A DNA stretch of 5,689 bases. Origin: Thermodesulfobacteriota bacterium (GTDB lineage: Bacteria > Desulfobacterota > Desulfomonilia > Desulfomonilales > Desulfomonilaceae). How positions within the stretch are numbered: the first letter of the stretch is position 1; the number at the start of each line of letters is the position of its first letter. The notes beneath the pieces were generated by a model. The model saw nothing but the letters and a program-made list of their open reading frames with translations. It made no database searches and had not been told where the DNA came from. Positions 1 to 5,611 of this stretch are shown piece by piece. The stretch covers positions 1-5,689 of the forward strand of contig JAUPKT010000364.1 of assembly GCA_030837305.1 (NCBI GenBank), read 5' to 3'. Made by a program: the position numbers and the translations under genes.

Positions 1-183
1 GACTCTGACGACCATAGTAAGCGACGATACAGAATTCTTGTGAAGGACTGCCACGTCGATAGCCTGCCCAAGGGGTTGCCCAACTACCTGATCCAGGCTG
101 CCAACCAGAAATTTCGGCAAATCCAAGAATCTTATGAAACCATTATGAACTCGAGAAATAAGTCCCATCTCGCCGATCTATGA
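1..183 (+). CDS. DnaJ/DjlA-like J-domain protein, C-terminal fragment (HPD motif altered to HVD)
   Basis: Frame 1 is open from the window edge to TGA at 181-183, giving the last 60 residues of a protein that begins outside the window. The segment reads like J-domain helix II (basic, with Y10-R11), a loop with H18-V19-D20, then a GLP turn (25-27), then helix III with A33-A34, K37-F38, I41-Q42 and S44-Y45-E46. The long loop with K-GLP and a helix of the AxxKFxxIQxxYExI type is typical of the C-terminal J-domain of DjlA and TerB-DnaJ proteins. Those proteins stimulate the ATPase of an Hsp70 partner through the HPD tripeptide. Here the proline codon is GTC (valine) at 55-57, so DnaK stimulation is doubtful. 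The rest of the protein (TerB domain, membrane segment) cannot be seen. The gene converges on the minus-strand genes. I am confident of the J-domain homology and less sure of the exact subfamily. Confidence 0.72.
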   Translation, partial: DSDDHSKRRYRILVKDCHVDSLPKGLPNYLIQAANQKFRQIQESYETIMNSRNKSHLADL

Positions 184-432
184 TGTCTCGACAGGGTATT
201 TAATTTTCCACGTATAGATACACATTTTGGTTCGTAACTCACGGCCTGCCTACGCACTCGCGGTTTTACCCGTGAGCAGTTGGTTCCATGGGCTATCGAG
301 AAGACAGGCACGGTTTTTCTGCTCAAAATTAGGATCTATTTCATTTGCCCGAGCAGTTTGAGCTACAGCTTTCTCATATCTGGAACTCGTCCCAATTGTT
401 CCGAGCCGCGGGTTTCATGTTGAGAAAACCAT
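184..432. other. Intergenic region between convergent genes
   Basis: This 249-base stretch separates the rightward J-domain gene from the leftward 112-residue gene. I find no convincing coding region: the only open frame of note is a 64-codon minus-strand reading that runs into the J-domain gene and has no family resemblance. Transcription from both sides should end here, but I see no classical GC stem followed by a T-run on either strand. It contains one short hairpin (257-276). The octamer GAGCAGTT occurs twice (274-281 and 351-358), and CTGCTC (319-324) can pair with GAGCAG (351-356). These short matches may be chance. Confidence 0.5.
257..276 (+). other. Short hairpin downstream of the J-domain gene, possible weak or factor-aided terminator
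   Basis: CTCGCGG (257-263) pairs with CCGTGAG (270-276) around a 6-base loop, giving seven pairs including one G-U wobble. The wobble becomes a C-A mismatch in RNA from the other strand, so the structure favours rightward transcripts. It lies about 73 bases past the J-domain stop codon. No T-run follows, so an intrinsic terminator is not demonstrated. Confidence 0.2.
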
Positions 433-771
433 TCATTTCTCCGGATTTGGCTTCTTGTCCACCACGTTCGCCAAGGCACCTAAAATCTCGGTGACAATCT
501 TTGTCGTGGTTGCATTCCCGTCACGAAGACTCTCCATGAGAGCAATGATTCTTTTTCCCGGTTTGGTCTGATTATCCACATCCACAATGAAGCGCGTCGT
601 ATGATCGGGAATAGACATTTGTCTAATTATCTGAGCCTTTGGAAGCTTCATTAGTTGATCATGGGGTGTCCTATCTCCATCAATGACTTTGATTGTGGAC
701 GCGCCCCCGGCGCCAGGGGCTGCCTTCTTTGTTCCTGCCGCCACTCCAGTCTCCGATTTCTTCACCATCAT
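433..771 (-). CDS. Hypothetical protein, 112 residues, basic Ala/Gly/Lys-rich N-terminus
   Basis: I do not recognise this protein. It starts with two consecutive ATG codons (771-769 and 768-766) behind an AGGGAG sequence. An in-frame TTG at 801 would add ten residues but has no better signal. Residues 1-24 are low complexity (V, K, T, A, G, with a KKAAPGAGG stretch) and resemble a flexible tail. The rest has predicted mixed structure: a short basic/hydrophobic stretch with a KLPKAQIIRQM segment near 43-53, a strand-like RFIVDVD, a helix with RIIALMESL, and a C-terminal helix ending in a charged KKPNPEK tail. There is no signal peptide, membrane segment or cysteine. It follows the HU-TPR gene by 53 bases in the same direction with no promoter that I can see between them, so co-transcription is likely. 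A partner or accessory role to that protein is only a guess. Confidence 0.6.
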   Translation of the reverse strand: MMVKKSETGVAAGTKKAAPGAGGASTIKVIDGDRTPHDQLMKLPKAQIIRQMSIPDHTTRFIVDVDNQTKPGKRIIALMESLRDGNATTTKIVTEILGALANVVDKKPNPEK

Positions 772-776
772 AATCT

Positions 777-782
777 CTCCCT
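777..782 (-). promoter_or_regulatory. Ribosome binding site of the 112-residue gene
   Basis: AGGGAG on the minus strand lies 5 bases before the first ATG and 8 before the second. It supports an ATG start at 771 or 768 over the upstream TTG at 801. Confidence 0.55.
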
Positions 783-824
783 GAATAGTCGATTGAATCA
801 ATTATCTAAGTGATCTCCAAATTC

Positions 825-1403
825 CTATACTAAACGGGCCAAAGCAGTCTTGCAATGAACCACGTCCGGGTGAGACGGGCCCTGAGTTCTCTCCTGTATA
901 GAGAGTGCCCTCCGATCCATCACCCTGGCCAGATTATACTTTTCCCGATACATTGCCGCGTCCGCTAGGGTAACCACGCATTGCGCTGTCCGCGCTCCGT
1001 TCTTGCCAAATTCTCGCTCAGCCTCCAGCAACGATTTCATGGCCAAGTCAAACCCTGACTCCACATCACCTTTACGGCAGAGTTTTTGCACTTTACTGCG
1101 AACGTCGAGAGCCAACTCCTTTTGCTCCCCAGTCTTTATTGCGTCCTTGATTGACTTGGCCGACCGGAATCTCACTGATTTCACTGCGGGGATGTTCATC
1201 TTGTCCAAGGTTCTGGGATTAATTCCTTTCCTCGCTTTCCTCTCCGAGACCCTGAACGTGCCCAACTCTGAGATCCTGATCTCCCCATTCTCTTTAAGAG
1301 ACTCATGAACGGCCGCCACTAAGGACTTGAGCGTAGCTGCAGCCTGGCTCCTCGTGAGGTTAGCCTGCTTGGCAACTCTGGAGATGAGTTCAGTTTTGGT
1401 CAT
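825..1403 (-). CDS. HU/IHF-family DNA-binding domain fused to C-terminal tetratricopeptide repeats
   Basis: The 192-residue product has two parts. Residues 1-91 are an HU/IHF domain: an N-terminal helix pair with the M-T-K-T-E-L-I start, G48-T49-F50, then the DNA-gripping arm with K59-G60-I61-N62-P63. A strand follows and the closing helix is SAKSIKDAIK (81-90). The arm proline that intercalates into the minor groove in HU and IHF is present (P63). Residues 99-192 look helical and end in a kinesin-light-chain type TPR pattern: A137-R138-T139-A140, L146-A147, Y152, Y156, A159, R164-A166-L167-I169, then GPSHPDV (175-181). There is room for about two repeats. HU proteins are normally about 90 residues, so the TPR tail is an addition, presumably for protein contacts or extra dimerisation. 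The ATG at 1403 follows a strong ribosome binding site and a good promoter. The HU part is sure, the TPR part nearly so; the role (nucleoid protein, regulator) is unknown. Confidence 0.9.
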   Translation of the reverse strand: MTKTELISRVAKQANLTRSQAAATLKSLVAAVHESLKENGEIRISELGTFRVSERKARKGINPRTLDKMNIPAVKSVRFRSAKSIKDAIKTGEQKELALDVRSKVQKLCRKGDVESGFDLAMKSLLEAEREFGKNGARTAQCVVTLADAAMYREKYNLARVMDRRALSIQERTQGPSHPDVVHCKTALARLV

Positions 1404-1408
1404 GGTAA

Positions 1409-1415
1409 CCCCCTT
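1409..1415 (-). promoter_or_regulatory. Ribosome binding site of the HU-TPR gene
   Basis: AAGGGGG on the minus strand sits 5 bases before the ATG at 1403 and fixes the start, in agreement with the usual N-terminus of HU proteins. Confidence 0.65.
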
Positions 1416-1463
1416 GACAATGGATGAAATTAAGAACTTTTGAGAGCCGTTGCGATCCCTGTT

Positions 1464-1492
1464 AGTGTACCCGTACCGAAATTAACGGTCAA
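1464..1492 (-). promoter_or_regulatory. Sigma70-like promoter of the HU-TPR gene
   Basis: On the minus strand TTGACC (1492-1487) is followed after exactly 17 bases by TACACT (1469-1464). That is five of six and four of six matches to the -35 and -10 consensus, at ideal spacing. The predicted transcription start is near 1457, leaving a 5' leader of about 50 bases. The element lies in the 166-base gap after rdgB, so the HU-TPR gene and the gene after it can be transcribed independently of the meaB operon. I see no clear terminator for rdgB in that gap, so read-through is also possible. Confidence 0.5.
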
Positions 1493-1569
1493 GACGAAGT
1501 TTGTTTGTGGGAAGGGGAAAATGGCACATACTGGTCGGATTCAATCGTCGGTTGCTGAGCCACGCCATT

Positions 1570-2184
1570 CTAAAAGTGCATCCCAGCAGCGCTCCTCATG
1601 TAGGCCGCGAACTGTCTGAGTGCTTTGCCGCGATGACTGACAGTGCTCTTTACCACAGGGTCCATTTGAGCAAAAGTGAGCCCTAAAGGCTCGAAGAAAA
1701 AGACGGGATCATATCCGAATCCGTTGTTTCCTCGGGAGCGTGTGATAATTGTACCCGTGCAACTCCCTTCAAATATCTTCTCCTGACCGTTTGGGTCGAC
1801 CAAGGCGAGCACGCACACAAAATGTGCGGTTCGGGCGCGGGGCGGGACTGATTTCATTTCTTCGAGAAGTTTCTGTAGGTTTTTCTGATCTGAGGCTTCT
1901 TCGCCTGCATACCGGGCCGAATATATTCCGGGTTTTCCATCAAGAGCATCAACACAGAGGCCTGAGTCATCTGCGAGAGCCGATCTTCCTGTGATCGCGC
2001 ACACGATGCGGGCTTTTTTGAGAGCATTTTCGGTGAAACTTGCCCCATCTTCTGCAATGTCGGGAACTTGGTCAAATTCCGACAGTGAAAAAAGTTGGAC
2101 CGGAATACCCTGTAGAAAACCTTCAATCTCCCTCAATTTCCCAGGGTTTCTCGTTGCGATGACAAGTTCAATCTGTTGAGTCAT
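1570..2184 (-). CDS. rdgB: RdgB/HAM1-type non-canonical purine NTP pyrophosphatase
   Basis: This cytosolic enzyme hydrolyses dITP, ITP and XTP to the monophosphate and pyrophosphate, keeping deaminated purines out of DNA and RNA. The 204-residue product carries every family motif in order: T11-R-N13 with K16 and E19 (substrate-binding loop), E45-D46-G47, F50 with N53 and K56-K57, D72-D73-S74-G75-L76 (catalytic and metal-binding), PGIYSARYAG (85-94), G140 and G144, GFGYDP (155-160), and K179 with SHRGKAL (183-189). The length matches the usual 195-205. I chose ATG 2184 because translation from it gives the standard family N-terminus. A TTG at 2214 overlaps the upstream stop codon as TTGA and would add ten residues. 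Neither start has a clear Shine-Dalgarno sequence, so coupling to the upstream gene is likely. It is the last gene of the meaB/acylase-like operon. The function is secure. Confidence 0.96.
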   Translation of the reverse strand: MTQQIELVIATRNPGKLREIEGFLQGIPVQLFSLSEFDQVPDIAEDGASFTENALKKARIVCAITGRSALADDSGLCVDALDGKPGIYSARYAGEEASDQKNLQKLLEEMKSVPPRARTAHFVCVLALVDPNGQEKIFEGSCTGTIITRSRGNNGFGYDPVFFFEPLGLTFAQMDPVVKSTVSHRGKALRQFAAYMRSAAGMHF

Positions 2185-2210
2185 GGTCGCGAATAAAATC
2201 CGATTGGCCT

Positions 2211-4646
2211 TCAATTGTCAGCGGGACGTTGCGCCGCTGCAGGTCGAAAAATGATGGATTGCGAGACATTGGGCACACCCTCTCCAACCGTCACCTTGTC
2301 CGGAATGGATCTTCCGTTTATCCAATCGATGAGTTCATTCTTATAGTTTGATGAGAAAAAGTGCCCGGAATTCCCTAGTGGAACCGAGGTCATGAGCGTG
2401 GGCGCAGATGACATCTCAGCGACCTGTTTGAGTGTGACGCCGGAAAGGGTTCTAAAAGATCCCGTTGGGCACCATGCCGTCATACGTATGGAATCCCCAG
2501 AGCCTCCTTCTGCGATTGGCCCCACATCGAATAGTGCCTCGAGGAAACTCGAGCGCACTGCCACGGGATGGTGAAAATTTATTTTGTGTAGATCGCCCCA
2601 TTTCCACTTGGACGGAACATCACCCAGCAACCTCTCTCCCTGGACTACCGCAGCACGAAAACTGTGCCCAATCAAACGTCCGACTGCACTTGGGTCCGCT
2701 TTGTCTTGATCGAGTTCAAACAATTTCTTCCTGATGAGGAAACTTAGCAAATCCGGGTATTGGCACAACTGTGTATATACTTCTTTCCCCATGGAATGTG
2801 CCAGGACTGCTTCCCCTAAGTTCTGGTAGAAGAGTGCAAAGATTGCCGCTGCCGATGATTCCTTCGTCATGAAAAAATCCCATTCCCTTAATAGTTGTGC
2901 GGCAGCCTTTTCTGTTTGATTATAATTGTCTTGTTCTTCAATTTCTTTCAAGATCATAGGAGTAAACTTTGATGCGGAATGTGAATACACATCGCCAAGA
3001 AGCCGTGTCAGACTTCGGGGATCCTGTTCAGAGGCATTTCCTAACAATTCCGATATCCTGACCTGCCTTGGGTCATTGAACCAGTAACAACTGAACAGGT
3101 AGGGATAATCTTGACCTCCTGGTCTCCCATCTGCAGCTACGAGATAGCCCAATTCAGGATTCTTGGTGGAGGGCATTTCCGCGTAGGGCACATAGCCGTA
3201 CCATGAATGAATTCCCGTCCAGGCGGGCAATGCAATTATGCCGTTGGAATCGTGGTGTCTGATAGGGACTTTCCCGGCAAGCTGAATTCCGATATTGCCC
3301 TCGGTGTCAGCCCACACCACTTGCAAAGCGGGTGTCTTGAGTGCCGCCAAGGCCGAGGAGAGATCGTTCGCATTCGATGCTCGATTTACCTCAAACATCG
3401 ATTTGAAAAGCCCTGTTCCTTCTTGGCCGGCCCACTTCATGGAAATGGCACGGCCTTTCTCCACGTCGGAGATGACAGGACCCATATCAGTGCTCATGAG
3501 CATCTTTTCGAGCTTGGAACCGCCCTTGACGCTGAACCTTTCTCTCCTCTGTTCTGTCTTACGCCAGCCGTCTACACGAAAATAGCGCGCGGCATTATCA
3601 GGATCTATGTATTCAATGTAGAGATCCAGGTCGTCCACGGGACACGGCACGGAGACCCAGCTCATCAGCTTGTTGGATCCTGACAAGGCAACCGGTACAC
3701 CAGGCACAAAAGCGCCGATCAAATGGAAGTCAGGACATGACAGCTTTGCTCGATACCAAAACCCCGGTGCAGCTAATTCTTGATAGATTATTCCTGCAAG
3801 CATAGCGTTGCTGCTTCGACTTAGTTTCGGCGCAAGAGTGATCCCGCATCCTCCCTTGAGACCTAACGCAGATCTCTTGAGCTTGTCCCCACGAAACTGA
3901 TCAAAAAGGAGGCCTTTGGGCTCCCAGCCAATGAGATCAGAGGGAATCGGGGTCTGGGGAGCCACAGGGTCGAATGGGAGTAAGTCTCTCAACACCGCCA
4001 CATCCATTTTCCCCACCAGACGGTTGAACAGTGGATCAAGGCGGGCGGCGAGGGAGCTTTCCCACGCGAGGGCTCTCATAATTGCGGTGATATCTTCCTT
4101 GGAGAATGGCGCGGGTTGATAGTCCAGGAGAGAAAACTCAACGGGAGTCCTGTCCTTGTGGAGCAGCATGAAGGAATTGATGCCCTGAATGAATTTTTCC
4201 AGCCAGACCGTCTCCGCATGGTCCAAATGTGATAGTTCGTCTTGCGATCCACGAGACTGCGTGATGGCCCTCATGATCTGATCGCTCATCAAAAAGTCTC
4301 GGCCGAGGATCTCTGCGAGACTCCCCTGTCCCAATCGCCTGAAATAGTCCATTTGCCACAATCTATCCTGTGCCGTCACATAGCCGAACACAGTGGCTAA
4401 GTCTTCCTGAGAATCCGCGATGATTGTGGGCACGCCGTTTCTTTCCCTGACAACGGTCACCTTGGAATTCAATTCAGGCAGATTTACGACTGTTTGGGCC
4501 TCCGGCAACAGAGCTGCGACTGAGAAATAGATCCACAGAGAAGCCAAGCCTGCCAAAAGGATTGTTGCAACGGGGATAACGGTGAATAGTTTCTCGAGCT
4601 GGGCATCATCGAGATCGATTCTTGGATAGGGTATGTCGAGACTCAA
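2211..4646 (-). CDS. Membrane-anchored penicillin acylase-family (S45 Ntn-hydrolase) protein with altered active site
   Basis: The 811-residue product has the full layout of the penicillin acylase family, whose members cleave themselves before a Ser and use it to hydrolyse amides of beta-lactams or acyl-homoserine lactones. An uncleaved-looking hydrophobic segment (about 22-47) follows a short acidic N-terminus. The alpha-chain motifs are clear: R69-N-G-V-P73, then A92-Q-D-R-L-W-Q98, R103-R, and E112-I-L-G115. Beta-chain motifs include W297-Y298, P315-G316, G323-S-N325, S329-W330, D338 and D341, A446-D447 with G450-N-I-G, W482, W682-K-W-G684, and G758-N-S-G761 with Y768. By hand alignment to E. 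coli penicillin G acylase, the nucleophile Ser falls on C267, the oxyanion positions A69 and N241 fall on P334 and D506, and the usual WGxT reads WVSV (330-333). The enzyme may be inactive or use a Cys. The start is TTG, overlapping the meaB stop codon as TTGA behind a strong ribosome binding site. The substrate is unknown. Confidence 0.9.
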   Translation of the reverse strand: MSLDIPYPRIDLDDAQLEKLFTVIPVATILLAGLASLWIYFSVAALLPEAQTVVNLPELNSKVTVVRERNGVPTIIADSQEDLATVFGYVTAQDRLWQMDYFRRLGQGSLAEILGRDFLMSDQIMRAITQSRGSQDELSHLDHAETVWLEKFIQGINSFMLLHKDRTPVEFSLLDYQPAPFSKEDITAIMRALAWESSLAARLDPLFNRLVGKMDVAVLRDLLPFDPVAPQTPIPSDLIGWEPKGLLFDQFRGDKLKRSALGLKGGCGITLAPKLSRSSNAMLAGIIYQELAAPGFWYRAKLSCPDFHLIGAFVPGVPVALSGSNKLMSWVSVPCPVDDLDLYIEYIDPDNAARYFRVDGWRKTEQRRERFSVKGGSKLEKMLMSTDMGPVISDVEKGRAISMKWAGQEGTGLFKSMFEVNRASNANDLSSALAALKTPALQVVWADTEGNIGIQLAGKVPIRHHDSNGIIALPAWTGIHSWYGYVPYAEMPSTKNPELGYLVAADGRPGGQDYPYLFSCYWFNDPRQVRISELLGNASEQDPRSLTRLLGDVYSHSASKFTPMILKEIEEQDNYNQTEKAAAQLLREWDFFMTKESSAAAIFALFYQNLGEAVLAHSMGKEVYTQLCQYPDLLSFLIRKKLFELDQDKADPSAVGRLIGHSFRAAVVQGERLLGDVPSKWKWGDLHKINFHHPVAVRSSFLEALFDVGPIAEGGSGDSIRMTAWCPTGSFRTLSGVTLKQVAEMSSAPTLMTSVPLGNSGHFFSSNYKNELIDWINGRSIPDKVTVGEGVPNVSQSIIFRPAAAQRPADN

Positions 4647-5608
4647 GACTTGGCTCCCCTCAAGAAATGGTCTGCCAGATCAACACTCACGTGGTAGGGG
4701 TCGGTTTCTCTTCGACATATTTGGTCGACCAAATCATCAAGATTGGAGGTTGCGTCGAGTTCATCCATCACCCTCCGCATAACAATTTCGTTCAGTAAAT
4801 CAATTACTTGTTTCCTGATCCTCGATCGCTCCACCGATTGCAATTCTTGGTGGGAATGATCTCGGAGGTATGCCCAATGCCTCAAGATTGCTTCATACAG
4901 TTCGGCGATTCCGCGATCTGCGTTTGCCACGGTTTCGACAATAGGCTGTTCCCATTTGGAATCGAGATGACGGTCCATGGACATGTGCAGCATGAATCTC
5001 ATTTCTCGGACGGTCTTGGCAGCTCCTTCACGATCAGCCTTGTTGACGACGATGACATCACCGATCTCCATTAAGCCCGCTTTGATGGCCTGGATGTCGT
5101 CTCCCATGCCCGGTATCGTCACCAAAACCGTTGTATGGGCGTTCTGAGCTATGTCCACTTCATCCTGCCCGACCCCTACGGTTTCAACAATTATTACATC
5201 CTTGCCCATGGCATCCAACACCACGACGGCATCTGCGGTGGACCTTGTAAGGCCTCCGAATTGGCCTCGTGTTGCCAGAGATCGTATAAAAACCCCTTCG
5301 TCGAGAAAATGCCTCTGCATTCTCACGCGATCACCCAGTATTGCTCCGCCCGAGAAAGGACTCGTGGGATCCACCGCTAAGACCCCGACAGACTTGCCGT
5401 CCTTTCTGAATCTCACTATTATTGCGTCGACTAGTGTCGATTTTCCCACCCCAGGAGCGCCGGTAAAGCCAATAATGTGAGCTTTGCCGGAGTGACGATA
5501 CAGTATTGCGAGTTCTTCCCGAGCACCGGGGTCACCGTCGTCTATGAGCCTGATAAGCCTTGCGGCGGCACGCATATTACCATTCAATATTTCTTCAGAA
5601 AATGACAA
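4643..5608 (-). CDS. meaB: MeaB/ArgK-family GTPase, methylmalonyl-CoA mutase chaperone
   Basis: This is a cytosolic G3E/SIMIBI-class GTPase that guards adenosylcobalamin loading and protects methylmalonyl-CoA mutase (or a related acyl-CoA mutase) from inactivation. The 321-residue product has the P-loop GAPGVGKST (50-58), then VDPTSPFSGGAILGDR (79-94), ATRGQFGGL (112-120), the Walker-B/switch stretch VIIVETVGVGQDEVD (138-152), the PGMGDDIQAIKAG segment (166-178) and the guanine-specificity motif NKAD (189-192). A helical C-terminal dimerisation region follows. The length fits the family (about 310-330). The start is TTG at 5608 with AAGAGG 7 bases upstream; an internal ATG at 5575 has no such signal and would cut a conserved helix. 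Its stop codon overlaps the start of the acylase-like gene. The mutase subunits are not in the window; they may lie upstream or elsewhere. The older name ArgK (arginine transport kinase) is a known misannotation of this family. Confidence 0.96.
   Translation of the reverse strand: MSFSEEILNGNMRAAARLIRLIDDGDPGAREELAILYRHSGKAHIIGFTGAPGVGKSTLVDAIIVRFRKDGKSVGVLAVDPTSPFSGGAILGDRVRMQRHFLDEGVFIRSLATRGQFGGLTRSTADAVVVLDAMGKDVIIVETVGVGQDEVDIAQNAHTTVLVTIPGMGDDIQAIKAGLMEIGDVIVVNKADREGAAKTVREMRFMLHMSMDRHLDSKWEQPIVETVANADRGIAELYEAILRHWAYLRDHSHQELQSVERSRIRKQVIDLLNEIVMRRVMDELDATSNLDDLVDQICRRETDPYHVSVDLADHFLRGAKS
4654..4661 (-). promoter_or_regulatory. Ribosome binding site deciding the TTG start of the acylase-like gene
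   Basis: GAGGGGAG on the minus strand lies 7 bases before TTG 4646, inside the last codons of meaB. The first in-frame ATG is about 98 codons further in, past conserved family motifs, so the TTG is well supported. Confidence 0.65.
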
Positions 5609-5611
5609 CCC

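Noticed and set aside
132..326. Minus-strand 64-codon open frame in the intergenic region
   Set aside because: It overlaps the end of the J-domain gene on the other strand, has no family resemblance, no clear ribosome binding site and an unstructured, Arg/Ser-rich composition typical of a chance reading.
375..405. GGAAC/GTTCC and CTCG/CGAG pairings as a terminator for the 112-residue gene
   Set aside because: The stems are only 4-5 pairs with long loops, are mutually exclusive, and are not followed by a T-run on the minus strand.
1003..1308. Plus-strand 101-codon open frame opposite the HU-TPR gene
   Set aside because: It is the antisense reading of the HU/TPR coding region, which has clear homology, a ribosome binding site and a promoter on the minus strand.
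1414..1419. Perfect TTGACA on the plus strand as a -35 box
   Set aside because: There is no -10-like hexamer at 16-18 bases and no rightward gene follows; it lies next to the antisense of the HU-TPR ribosome binding site.
1854..2126. Minus-strand 90-codon open frame inside rdgB
   Set aside because: It is a shifted frame of rdgB; all RdgB motifs are in the other frame.
3207..3683. Plus-strand 158-codon open frame opposite the acylase-like gene
   Set aside because: It lies wholly antisense to strongly conserved S45-family coding sequence and its translation shows no recognisable domain.
3810..3812. S279 (in an S-S-N-A context) as the true acylase nucleophile
   Set aside because: It resembles the usual S-N-A motif locally, but using it would delete about 12 residues before the conserved LLA...APxxWY block, while C267 keeps the spacing to within one residue. 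It remains the main alternative and should be tested by structure modelling.
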